Shown: positions 1 through 8,978, counted from the stretch's first letter. The stretch is DNA of 64,000 nt from an uncultured SAR86 cluster bacterium (GCA_902557575.1 CACEAR010000001.1:62001-126000); one strand, 5' to 3'. Notes: generated from the letters alone by a model not told the origin. Program-made: numbers and translations.

Positions 1-1
1 C

Positions 2-367
2 TTAGAAGATTTTATTAAAACCTTAAGTCCAGAAGAAATTAATGAAAGAGCTGAGTTTGCATATGAAGCTTGTGTGATTTCAAGAGAAAGACTTATTAAT
101 ACCAAATCTCAACAGCGATTCTTAGGAATGTCAGAGGAGGAAGCTAGAGAGTTTCAATTAAATACTGGAAGTTTTGAAATGTTCAGGAACTTCCTTTTCT
201 CAAGAGTGATACCAAATCTATCAAGGATTGGTCTGCTCACTGATGAAGTTAGGCCGAAATTTGAAGCTCTTGGTCTTTTAGAGTATGAAAATGCCCCTGA
301 TGACTTTGAGTGTGATTGGGCAGAGATGAGAAAGCCACTTGAAGCATTTGAAAAAATTCCTGTTTGA
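2..367 (+). CDS. hypothetical protein, 3' part of a CDS that begins before the window
   Basis: Frame stays open from base 2 (LEDFIKTLSPEEINERAEFAYEAC...) through the track ORF start at 74 to the stop at 367; family not recognised. Confidence 0.6.
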   Translation, partial: LEDFIKTLSPEEINERAEFAYEACVISRERLINTKSQQRFLGMSEEEAREFQLNTGSFEMFRNFLFSRVIPNLSRIGLLTDEVRPKFEALGLLEYENAPDDFECDWAEMRKPLEAFEKIPV

Positions 368-382
368 TCCTATATAAAGAAT

Positions 383-1177
383 ATGTCTAAACATTCAGCT
401 TTAAACAACTTTGGTAGGTCTGGGAATCCGGCCTTCCGAAATCACTTTGATAATAGTCAAACTGCTTCTAATACCTCAGTTAGAAATCCTTCTTATCAAA
501 ATCATTTTGAGGCAAATCAAAGTCTTTCAGAAGGAACAATGTCTCTTGATGGGACGGTAAATAAAACAGGAATTCTATTGGCTTTATGTGTAGCTGGTGC
601 ATTTTTTGGTTGGAATGCTCCAGGATTGGCTCTTCCTGCAGTAATTATTGGTTTTGTAATAGCTTTATTTACAATCTTCAGGCCTAAAAACTCACCATAT
701 ACTGCCCCAGCTTATGCTGCAATTGAGGGCGTTGCTTTAGGAGCAATTACAATGGTTTTCGAGGCACAATACCCTGGTATTGGTATCCAAGCAATTGGTC
801 TGACTTTTGGCATCTTAGCTTCACTTCTATTTTGTTATAAAAGTGGGATTATAAAACCAACTGAAAACTTTCGTCTTATGATTTTCTCAGCGACTATGGG
901 TATAGCTTTACTATATTTAATAAGTATTATTATGTCGTTTTTTGGAAATAGTATTGGGTTTATTCATTCAAATGGATTGATGGGTATCGGTTTTTCCCTT
1001 TTTGTTGTTGGTATTGCTTCACTTAATCTAGTTTTAGATTTTGATTTTATTGAAGAAGGTTCTGAAGTTGGTCTCCCAAAATATATGGAATGGTATGGAG
1101 CATTCTCACTGATGGTAACTTTAGTCTGGCTTTATCTGGAAATCCTAAGACTTTTGGCAAAGATTAGATCGAGATAG
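383..1177 (+). CDS. Bax inhibitor-1/YccA-like multi-pass membrane protein
   Basis: About 7 hydrophobic segments; AAIEGVALGAI and DFDFIEEG...YMEWYGAFSLMVTLVWLYLEILRLL C-terminal pattern typical of this family. Confidence 0.75.
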   Translation: MSKHSALNNFGRSGNPAFRNHFDNSQTASNTSVRNPSYQNHFEANQSLSEGTMSLDGTVNKTGILLALCVAGAFFGWNAPGLALPAVIIGFVIALFTIFRPKNSPYTAPAYAAIEGVALGAITMVFEAQYPGIGIQAIGLTFGILASLLFCYKSGIIKPTENFRLMIFSATMGIALLYLISIIMSFFGNSIGFIHSNGLMGIGFSLFVVGIASLNLVLDFDFIEEGSEVGLPKYMEWYGAFSLMVTLVWLYLEILRLLAKIRSR

Positions 1178-1180
1178 ATC

Positions 1181-1303
1181 TTGGAAAATTTATTTTTTTT
1201 AATCCTTGCTGCTTTTTCTCTCTTCGTTTTTTTTAAACTTGGAAAAGTAAAAGCGTCAAAAAAACAAACTGACAGGGAAGATCGTATAAAGAGGTTTAAA
1301 TAA
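1181..1303 (+). CDS. small single-TM protein, 40 aa (MENLFFLILAAFSLFVFFKLGKVKASKKQTDREDRIKRFK)
   Basis: Open TTG-started frame 3 nt after the previous stop; one hydrophobic helix plus a basic tail; below the ORF track size cutoff. Confidence 0.4.
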   Translation: MENLFFLILAAFSLFVFFKLGKVKASKKQTDREDRIKRFK

Positions 1304-1317
1304 CCTAGGAATTAATT

Positions 1318-3519
1318 ATGTTAAAAAACTTATCTCTACAAACTTTATTTTCCATTTCTCTTTTATTTTTAAATTCACAATTAACTGCAAATGATGCACC
1401 AATTATTTTGCCAGGAGCTCCCGGTGAAGAATCTAAAAATTTGGATGCCGAGGATGCAACAAATATTGCTAATACTTCCTATATTGAAGCTGACGTCAAG
1501 TTTCTTCAAGGAATGATAGTACACCACGAGCAGGCAATTCTTATGTCTAGCATGGTTGGCAAAAGAACAAATAATCCCACTATTGTTGATTTGGCAGATC
1601 GGATCGATGCATCTCAAGAGGATGAAATTAGCTTTATGAAAGGTTGGCTCAAAGATAGAGGTGAAAATGTTCCTGAAGAAAATGAGCATTCTATGATGAG
1701 CCATCACGATATGGAAGATCATGACATGAGCATGCATCTAGATATGGTAGGTATGGCTAGTCCAAAACAATTAAAAGAATTAGAAAACTCTAAAAGTACT
1801 GACTTTGACAGACTCTTCCTTCAGTTAATGATTGCTCACCATGATGGAGCTCTTGAAATGGTGAAAGACTTAAAGAAGTTTTCAGGTGCTGCATATGATC
1901 CTATTTTGAATGAGTTTGTGTCTGACCTTGTTAATGATCAGGGAGTCGAAATTGAGAGAATGAACACTATTGCTGTTGGTTTATCCGATGATCCAAGATC
2001 TGGACTTGCTCATGGTCTTTATACTGCAGACGAAGCAATTTTAAATTTAGAGTTGATAGCTTCATTAAGAAAACCAACAGGTTTCTATGACCCAAGCAAT
2101 CCTGAGGGTAAAGGCTCAGAAGATCTTACTGAAGATAATGAAGGTAAAACGACTGAGGAAATTTCGAGATCTCTTAGATCACCGATGCTAAGTTTTTCAA
2201 ATACTGATATGGCATTTAGAGATGACTTACTAGTTGCAGGAAGTTATCACGGCTTCAATATGTATAAGATTGACTCTGATGGAATCCCCAATCTTATATC
2301 ATCAGTTGTTTGTCCAGGTGGTCAAGGTGATGTATCAATTGTTGGTAACATACTTATTATGTCTGTTGAAGAGAACAGAAGTAGAATAGATTGTGGACTT
2401 GAGGGTGTTAGCAGAGACGCAAGCCCTGAGAGGTTTAGAGGAATCAGAATATTTGACATATCAGATTTAGAAAGACCAAAACAAGTCGGCGCTGTTCAAA
2501 CCTGCAGAGGTTCTCATACTCACTCTGTTGTCGATGGACCAACAGCGGATGGAAAAATAATTGTCTATAACTCCGGAACTGGAGGAGTCAGAGATGATGA
2601 AGAGATGGAAGAGTGTGTAGGAAATATTGCTGGTGATCAAAGAACAGCATTATTTAGAATTGATGTAATAGAGATACCAATTTCAGATCCGTCAAAGTCT
2701 AGAATTGTATCAAGCCCAGCTGTATTCGCTGATCCTGAAACTGGTTCATTAGCTGGTCTATGGAGAGGTGGTGATCACGGAGATGATACTCAGGATACTC
2801 GAAGAACAGATCAGTGTCATGATATTACAGTCTTCCCATCAGCTAAGATAGCTGCAGGTGCTTGTTCTGGAAATGGGATACTTTTTGATATTTCTGATCC
2901 ATATAACCCAAAAAGATTAGATGTTGTCACTGATATTGGGTTTGCATATTGGCATTCCGCTACTTTTAATAATGATGGAACTAAAGTTATCTTCACTGAT
3001 GAATGGGGTGGTGGTGGAAGAGCTAGATGTAGAGCATGGGATCCACTAGATTGGGGAGCAGATGCCATTTACGATATTGTTGATAATAAATTAGAGTTTA
3101 GAAGCCATTACAAAATGCCAGCTCCACAGATGGAAACAGAAAACTGTGTTGCTCATAATGGCTCAATAATACCGATTCCTAACCGCGATATTTTCGTTCA
3201 AGCTTGGTATCAAGGCGGCCTTTCAGTAATGGATTTTACAGATTCTTCAAATCCAATTGAGATAGCGTATTTCGATAGAGGCCCAATTCTGAAAGATCTT
3301 TTAATCTCTGGGGGCTATTGGTCGACATATTATTATGAAGGTTATATATACGGTACAGAAATTAAAAGAGGTTTAGATGTCTTTAAACTTTTACCAAGTG
3401 AATATCTTAGCAAAGAAGAAATAGCTGCTGCAAAAAATGCTTATCCAGCTCAAGGTCCCAGAGTATTCAATCCACAGCAACAAGTCCCTTTAGTTTGGCC
3501 AAGTGCTGGATCTGAATAG
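1318..3519 (+). CDS. secreted DUF305 (HHEQAI / HHDGAL) protein fused to LVIVD-type beta-propeller repeats
   Basis: Signal peptide; two HH motifs of DUF305 (MIVHHEQAILMS, MIAHHDGALEM); repeated ...IFDISDLERPKQVG / LFDISDPYNPKRLD / VMDFTDSSNPIEIA blades. Confidence 0.8.
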   Translation: MLKNLSLQTLFSISLLFLNSQLTANDAPIILPGAPGEESKNLDAEDATNIANTSYIEADVKFLQGMIVHHEQAILMSSMVGKRTNNPTIVDLADRIDASQEDEISFMKGWLKDRGENVPEENEHSMMSHHDMEDHDMSMHLDMVGMASPKQLKELENSKSTDFDRLFLQLMIAHHDGALEMVKDLKKFSGAAYDPILNEFVSDLVNDQGVEIERMNTIAVGLSDDPRSGLAHGLYTADEAILNLELIASLRKPTGFYDPSNPEGKGSEDLTEDNEGKTTEEISRSLRSPMLSFSNTDMAFRDDLLVAGSYHGFNMYKIDSDGIPNLISSVVCPGGQGDVSIVGNILIMSVEENRSRIDCGLEGVSRDASPERFRGIRIFDISDLERPKQVGAVQTCRGSHTHSVVDGPTADGKIIVYNSGTGGVRDDEEMEECVGNIAGDQRTALFRIDVIEIPISDPSKSRIVSSPAVFADPETGSLAGLWRGGDHGDDTQDTRRTDQCHDITVFPSAKIAAGACSGNGILFDISDPYNPKRLDVVTDIGFAYWHSATFNNDGTKVIFTDEWGGGGRARCRAWDPLDWGADAIYDIVDNKLEFRSHYKMPAPQMETENCVAHNGSIIPIPNRDIFVQAWYQGGLSVMDFTDSSNPIEIAYFDRGPILKDLLISGGYWSTYYYEGYIYGTEIKRGLDVFKLLPSEYLSKEEIAAAKNAYPAQGPRVFNPQQQVPLVWPSAGSE

Positions 3520-3534
3520 TTTTAGTCAGTAGAT

Positions 3535-3900
3535 ATGTCTATAAATCTTTTCTCCATTGGAAGAGTATTGATTGGCATATATTTTCTGCTGCCAGGAATT
3601 GCAAAGGTATTCCTTTTTTCAGCAAACTTAGAAGTTGTTATTGCAAAAGAAGTGCCCTTCCCAATCTTTTCTTTGTCTATTGTGGCAGTTGCTCAAATCT
3701 TATTAGGATCATTTATCATATTGGGGAAGCATCTTAAAATAAGCTCTATTGGTTTAGCAATAACTACTTTGCTTATAAACTTTTATATTCATGATTTCTG
3801 GAATTTAAGTGGTGATCCCAATCAAGCTCACGAAACACAAAATTTTGTTAAAAATTTAGGAATACTTGCTGGTTTACTTATCTTATCTAAAGAAGAATGA
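3535..3900 (+). CDS. DoxX family membrane protein
   Basis: 121 aa, four hydrophobic segments, IGRVLIGIYFLLPGIAKV N-terminus. Confidence 0.75.
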   Translation: MSINLFSIGRVLIGIYFLLPGIAKVFLFSANLEVVIAKEVPFPIFSLSIVAVAQILLGSFIILGKHLKISSIGLAITTLLINFYIHDFWNLSGDPNQAHETQNFVKNLGILAGLLILSKEE

Positions 3901-4712
3901 TTGCGGTCTTTGATTTTGGTATTTCAAATACTGATATTGCAATATCTGATAATGGGAATATTGATTTTTTTAATTTTAAAACTCGATTGCCTATTGAAGA
4001 GAATGATCTCTTAGAGCTTCTTGATAAAATCAAAATTTCATCAAAAGATATTAGTTGTATTGGAATAAGTGGTGGTAAAACTAAAGATTTCCCAAATGAA
4101 ATAGATGAAATCAGAATAATTCAGGTACCTGAGGTTGAGGCAATTGGAAGAGGAGCTAAAAAAAATTTTGAAATAGAAGATTCTTTTCTTGCCATGAGTT
4201 TAGGTACAGGAACTGGATGTATTTTCGGTGACAAAGACAATAACTATCAATACATTGGAGGCATCCCGGTTGGAGGAGGAACACTTATTGGTCTTTCAAA
4301 ATTACTTTTAAATGAGACAAATATTGAAAGTATTTCCAAACTAGCAAATGCTGGAGACCGCTCTGTAGTAGATTTTTTAATAAAAGATGTTGTATCTGGG
4401 ATAAATATTTTAAAACCTAATCTAAGCGCCTCAAATTTTGCAAAAGTTTCAGAGGGTATTCACAGAAAAGAAGATATTTCAAAAGCTCTGACTAATATGA
4501 TCGGAGAAATTATTGGTACAGTAGCTTTTTCGAATGCCCTTATATTTCAAAAAGAAGAGATTTATTTTATCGGTAGGACATTTTTAGAGCCTAATGTAAA
4601 AAGTGCAATTGATGAAAGATTGGCAATTGCAGGTATAAGCGGTATATACTCGTCTTCCCTTGGATTTGAGAATTGTTTAGGAATCTTAGATTTTATTAAA
4701 GAAAACTATTAA
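3897..4712 (+). CDS. coaW: type II pantothenate kinase-like (CoaW/eukaryotic PanK family)
   Basis: N-terminal FDFGISNTDIA phosphate motif, SLGTGTGCIFGD, GGIPVGGGTLIGLSKLLL, AGDRSVVD, LSASNFAKV, IYFIGRTFLEP match the Staphylococcus CoaW pattern. Confidence 0.75.
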   Translation: MIAVFDFGISNTDIAISDNGNIDFFNFKTRLPIEENDLLELLDKIKISSKDISCIGISGGKTKDFPNEIDEIRIIQVPEVEAIGRGAKKNFEIEDSFLAMSLGTGTGCIFGDKDNNYQYIGGIPVGGGTLIGLSKLLLNETNIESISKLANAGDRSVVDFLIKDVVSGINILKPNLSASNFAKVSEGIHRKEDISKALTNMIGEIIGTVAFSNALIFQKEEIYFIGRTFLEPNVKSAIDERLAIAGISGIYSSSLGFENCLGILDFIKENY

Positions 4713-4721
4713 AATTATTTT

Positions 4722-5972
4722 ATGGATAAGTCAGTATTAATTTTTTATGCAATACCAGTTTTTTTTCTATTAATAATAATAGAATTCATCTACGGTCTAA
4801 TCATTAAAAAGAATACATATAGAATTAATGATACTTTTGTAAGTATCTCTATTGGCTTAATTAGCAGATTCCCCGTTATATTGAATTTAGGCTTTAATGC
4901 TTTCCTTTTTACTTTAGCGGCTACAACTTTTAATCTTAAACTACTTCCATTAGATAGCTGGGTAACTTGGGTTATAGCTTTCTTAATGTATGACCTAACC
5001 TACTATATCCAACATAGACTGCACCACGAAATAAAAATCTTGTGGGCTACACATGTTGTTCATCATCATGGTGAAGAATATAACCTAGCCACTGCTTTGA
5101 GGCAGACAAGTACAGGCTTCCTATGGAAATGGATGTTTTATGTACCTATGATGGTGGTTGGGATACCTGCGGAAGTATTTGCAACAGTCGGTGGAATTAA
5201 TCTTCTATATCAATACTGGGTTCATACTGAACATATTCCTAAACTAGGCTGGATGGAAAAAATTTTCATTACCCCGTCAAATCATAGAGTTCATCATGCA
5301 AAAAATCCTGAATATATTGATGCAAACTATGGAGGCGTCTTTATTATTTGGGATAGAATCTTTGGAACTTATATCGAGGAAAAAGATGATATTAAGCCTG
5401 TATATGGAACTGTTAAAGCATTAAATAGCTGGAATCCAGTCTGGGCAAATTTTCAAGTTTTCTACAATATGTTCTTGGATTCTATGAGAACTAAAAAACT
5501 CTCTGATAAATTCAAAGTTTGGTATGCCCCAACTTATTGGCGTCCAAGTGATGTAGAAGAAAAGTATCCAAGCAAGCCAGTTGATCTAAAGAATAAATAT
5601 AATCCTTTTATGTCAACTTCAACCAAAGTCTTCGCTGCAATACAGATGCTAGCGATGATTTTGATTTCTAATTCATTATTTCTAAATATAAGCAGTTTTT
5701 CATATGAGCAGGTAGCAATATTTGGTGCCATTTTAGTTGTCATTCCAACAATAACTGCATTATTGATGCAAAATAGCCCTTTTGCTCTCCTTAGTGTGGG
5801 TACCTTAAATTTAGCTATTTTGATCATTTGTTTTTCTGGTCTAGTCCCTCTTCCAGCTCTTGCTACGCAATTTACATTATTCACTAGTTTGATAAATATA
5901 TTATTCTTTGTTTATCAAATAACTTTTGCTGGAAAATATGAAGAATTCAAACTTAGCAATATCAGATCGTAG
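4722..5972 (+). CDS. sterol desaturase / fatty acid hydroxylase family di-iron membrane enzyme (AGMO-like)
   Basis: Histidine boxes HRLHH, HVVHHHGEEYN, SNHRVHHAKN; multi-TM C-terminus. Confidence 0.85.
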   Translation: MDKSVLIFYAIPVFFLLIIIEFIYGLIIKKNTYRINDTFVSISIGLISRFPVILNLGFNAFLFTLAATTFNLKLLPLDSWVTWVIAFLMYDLTYYIQHRLHHEIKILWATHVVHHHGEEYNLATALRQTSTGFLWKWMFYVPMMVVGIPAEVFATVGGINLLYQYWVHTEHIPKLGWMEKIFITPSNHRVHHAKNPEYIDANYGGVFIIWDRIFGTYIEEKDDIKPVYGTVKALNSWNPVWANFQVFYNMFLDSMRTKKLSDKFKVWYAPTYWRPSDVEEKYPSKPVDLKNKYNPFMSTSTKVFAAIQMLAMILISNSLFLNISSFSYEQVAIFGAILVVIPTITALLMQNSPFALLSVGTLNLAILIICFSGLVPLPALATQFTLFTSLINILFFVYQITFAGKYEEFKLSNIRS

Positions 5973-7059
5973 ATTTCTCAGGTCTCCTTTTTTTAACTGC
6001 TATCATCATGAAGACGTTCTTTATGGAGTCTATAACAATAGGTTATACCCTCTTAGCTGCGGATATGATGACCAAGATCATTACAGGCATCTTCGAAAAT
6101 ACTGTTGCTTGTATGATGTGCCTGAAACTCCTTTAAGAATAACCGGCAAAGATAGGAAAAAGTTCTTAGAAAGAATATTTACTAGAAATATAGATAAGAT
6201 AAAAACTGGCAGGGCCGTTTATGCATTTGCCTGTAATCATGATGGTGGGATATTAATGGATGGAGTTTTAATGCATCCAAGCGAAAATGAATTTATTTAT
6301 GTTCAAGCAAATGGCGATTTCATTAATTGGGCAACTGCGAACATAGGTAATCTTGATGTAAAAATAGAGGACTTTAATTCTTGGGTTCTTCAAATACAAG
6401 GGCCAACTTCACTAGATGTTCTCTCAAAAATTACTGACATCAATCTAGAAGAATTTACATATTATTCATGCTCTAAAGTAAAAATCCTTAATAAAGATTT
6501 TTATGTTTCGCGATCTGGTTGGACTGGAGAAAAAGGTTTTGAACTATATTCCGATGGTGATAATTTTTCAGGAGAAGAGCTGTGGAATTATCTTCTTGAA
6601 GCTGGAAAAGATGACAAGCTCATTGCTTCAGATATTGCATCAATGCATATAAGAAGGATTGAGGCTGGAATACTAGATTATGGTACAGATTTCGATCAAA
6701 GGCTTGACCCTTTTGATCTTGGTTTACAGAAATTTATAGATTTTGATAAAAAGAATTTTATTGGCAAAGAAGCGTTAGTAAAAAAAGAGAAAAGTCCTAT
6801 AAAAATTAGGGGTATAAAGTGTCCTTCCGTAAAGCCGGTTGTTGATGATGAATTACAGTCACTTGATGGAAAAATTATTGGATCCGTTACAGCCGGAGCG
6901 TGGTCTCCTTTTCTTGAAGCCGGTATTGCCATAGTGCAATTAAATTGTGGTTTGGAGAATGTTAGTGAAGCCAAATTAAAAAATAGCGGAGGCATTCATG
7001 ATGTTATGATATGCGACTTACCATTCCATGATAAAGAAAAAAATATACCAACAGGTTAG
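5938..7059 (+). CDS. GcvT-family folate-dependent aminomethyltransferase/demethylase (DmdA-like)
   Basis: RSPFF...VYNNRLYP, LYDVPETPLRITG, HDGGILMDGVLM, LQIQGPTSLDVL, SRSGWTGEKGFELY, RRIEAGILDYG, FIGKEAL; ATG at 5938 preferred over the track TTG at 5926. Confidence 0.8.
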   Translation: MKNSNLAISDRRFLRSPFFNCYHHEDVLYGVYNNRLYPLSCGYDDQDHYRHLRKYCCLYDVPETPLRITGKDRKKFLERIFTRNIDKIKTGRAVYAFACNHDGGILMDGVLMHPSENEFIYVQANGDFINWATANIGNLDVKIEDFNSWVLQIQGPTSLDVLSKITDINLEEFTYYSCSKVKILNKDFYVSRSGWTGEKGFELYSDGDNFSGEELWNYLLEAGKDDKLIASDIASMHIRRIEAGILDYGTDFDQRLDPFDLGLQKFIDFDKKNFIGKEALVKKEKSPIKIRGIKCPSVKPVVDDELQSLDGKIIGSVTAGAWSPFLEAGIAIVQLNCGLENVSEAKLKNSGGIHDVMICDLPFHDKEKNIPTG

Positions 7060-7061
7060 AA

Positions 7062-7922
7062 ATGTTTGATGATAAAGAATTAATTTTTACTGCGGAAACA
7101 ACACCAGATCTTTCTATGGATTTAGAAAGCAGTGTCAATAAAATTGCACCCTTAGTTGGTTTAGCGGATGCTGTAAATGTCACTGATTCACCAAATTGTA
7201 AAACTAAGTTATCCAGTATTCTTGTTGCAGCAGAAATTAAGAAAAAAGGACTAGATGTTATTCTGCAATTAACAGGTAGAGATAGAAATAGGATTGCCAT
7301 AGAATCTGAAATAATTGGTGCTGCTTCAATAGATATAAATAAGGTTCTTTGTTTGACTGGTGACCAACCTGGTGAAAATGGTCCTAAAGCTGTAAATGAA
7401 TTTAATGGTGCTTCCCTTATTGAGTTAATTGATACACTCAATTCAGGAAAAATAACAGATGGAACACAGATTGCTTCTCCAAAAGAAATCTATGCAGGAG
7501 CCGCAGATGATTTGTATACCCATCAATCCAAGCCAGAGGCAATCGGTTCCTTGATGTCCAAGATAAATTCAGGTGCAAAGTTTGTACAAACTCAATATTG
7601 CTTTGATATAGATATTATAAAGTTCTATTCAGATTTACTTTTAAATAATGGGAAAGATGATTCTTGGAAAGTATTAGTCGGCATGGGTCCATTAAAGTCT
7701 GCAAAACAGGCAGATTGGATGAGAAAAAATCTTTGGGGTATAAATATTTCTGATGAAATTGTAGAACGATTAGATAAAAGTGAGGATCCAATTTCAGAAG
7801 GTGAAAAGATATGCGTTGAGCTCATTCATCAAATCAAAGATCTTCCAGGTATTGATGGAGTTCATCTCATGGGTCCTAATTGCGAAAGTCAGTCTGCAAA
7901 TATAATCAAAGCTTTAACTTAA
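7062..7922 (+). CDS. MetF-like methylenetetrahydrofolate reductase
   Basis: TAETTPDLS, VNVTDSP, CLTGDQPG, GAKFVQTQYCFDI, VGMGPLKSAKQADWM, DGVHLMGPNCE. Confidence 0.8.
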   Translation: MFDDKELIFTAETTPDLSMDLESSVNKIAPLVGLADAVNVTDSPNCKTKLSSILVAAEIKKKGLDVILQLTGRDRNRIAIESEIIGAASIDINKVLCLTGDQPGENGPKAVNEFNGASLIELIDTLNSGKITDGTQIASPKEIYAGAADDLYTHQSKPEAIGSLMSKINSGAKFVQTQYCFDIDIIKFYSDLLLNNGKDDSWKVLVGMGPLKSAKQADWMRKNLWGINISDEIVERLDKSEDPISEGEKICVELIHQIKDLPGIDGVHLMGPNCESQSANIIKALT

Positions 7923-7976
7923 ATCTCTTTTTCTTTTTTTATTCGCTTAATATATATACAATATGCAAACTAATGT

Positions 7977-8052
7977 GGGGCTATAGCTCAGCTGGGAGAG
8001 CACCTGCTTTGCAAGCAGGGGGTCCGCGGTTCGATCCCGCGTAGCTCCACCA
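7977..8052 (+). tRNA. tRNA-Ala (anticodon TGC), with encoded CCA
   Basis: GGGGCTATAGCTCAGCTGGGAGAGCACCTGCTTTGCAAGCAGGGGGTCCGCGGTTCGATCCCGCGTAGCTCCACCA folds as a canonical cloverleaf. Confidence 0.98.
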
Positions 8053-8056
8053 ATTC

Positions 8057-8467
8057 TTAAGAGTCTTCTTCTTCTCTAATTTTTAGTTTTGACAAGCTGT
8101 TTTTATCTTTAAGGCTCATGATATAAGCAGCAACTGACAACAATAAAATACCCGATGCCTCATAAATAATATTTATAGCATCAAGTCCTTTACTCTGAAG
8201 AATTATCATTCTTGTTAATGCAGTAATAGCAATAATTATAGGAAGTGTAACTGGGATTCTATTGTCCCTATAAAACACTCCGACCATACCGAGAACTTCA
8301 GCATAAATAAATAACAAAAATAAATCACTTAAATTAACAGTCATCACATCAAATATACGCACCAGTTCAATTATGGTTGCTCCAATAGTAGCTAATGCGA
8401 TGACAAGCAAAATTACTTGTTCAGCAATCCAAATAGATGATTGAATTGGGTTAGTCTTTCTACTCAT
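8057..8467 (-). CDS. PsiE-like phosphate-starvation-inducible family membrane protein
   Basis: IWIAEQVILLVIALATIGATIIELVRIF, LLFIYAEVLGMVGVFYRDNRIPV; ATG at 8467 (MSRKT) preferred over the track start 8500. Confidence 0.7.
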   Translation of the reverse strand: MSRKTNPIQSSIWIAEQVILLVIALATIGATIIELVRIFDVMTVNLSDLFLLFIYAEVLGMVGVFYRDNRIPVTLPIIIAITALTRMIILQSKGLDAINIIYEASGILLLSVAAYIMSLKDKNSLSKLKIREEEDS

Positions 8468-8903
8468 AAGAAACCTCTCTTTTATTTGAATAAGTCCCAT
8501 AAAAGCTATGTAAGAAATAGAACCAGAATGCGTTAATTATCGGCTCTACAAAAGCATCAATAGCAGCGAGATTGACCGAAGCAGAGAAGATTATTACCGC
8601 ACACATTGTTGCAATAAAAATATGCCCCACAGTATATACAATGGTCAAAGTTATCTTGCCAAGAATCTCAGCACAAGCCTTATGAAGCGCATAAAACCAA
8701 AAACCATTTATAACTGGTTCGATAAAAGCATCTACTGCAGCAAGGTTAAGTGGAGCATCAAATATATAAGCAGCACAGAGAATAGCAATCCATATATGTC
8801 CAATGGTATAAATCACTGCCAAACCAAGGCTGCCAAGATTCTTTGCAAAAGCTTCAAATCTATTTACTAGGGCTAAATAACTCTTAACTATATATTTAGT
8901 CAT
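8460..8903 (-). CDS. DUF2061-like membrane protein with two tandem domain copies
   Basis: Two internal copies: VIYTIGHIWIAILCAAYIFDAPLNLAAVDAFIEPVINGFWFYALH and IVYTVGHIFIATMCAVIIFSASVNLAAIDAFVEPIINAFWFYFLH. Confidence 0.7.
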   Translation of the reverse strand: MTKYIVKSYLALVNRFEAFAKNLGSLGLAVIYTIGHIWIAILCAAYIFDAPLNLAAVDAFIEPVINGFWFYALHKACAEILGKITLTIVYTVGHIFIATMCAVIIFSASVNLAAIDAFVEPIINAFWFYFLHSFYGTYSNKREVSYE

Positions 8904-8949
8904 GTTTAGATTCTATATGGATTTTTTTAGATAATACAATTTTTAAAAC

Positions 8950-8978
8950 AAAAAAAAGGGGTGACAAAAAGTCACCCC
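8950..8978 (-). terminator. intrinsic terminator for leftward transcription (TonB receptor 3' UTR)
   Basis: ggggtgac-aaaaa-gtcacccc, flanked on its left by an A8 tract (T tract on the minus strand). Confidence 0.75.

Noticed and set aside
1381-1737. 118-aa minus-strand ORF
   Set aside because: Antisense shadow of the DUF305 gene; no family pattern
4722-5972. Sterol desaturase gene as sign of sterol biosynthesis
   Set aside because: No squalene epoxidase/oxidosqualene cyclase genes in the window; the family is broad, so only a hydroxylase-type call is supportable
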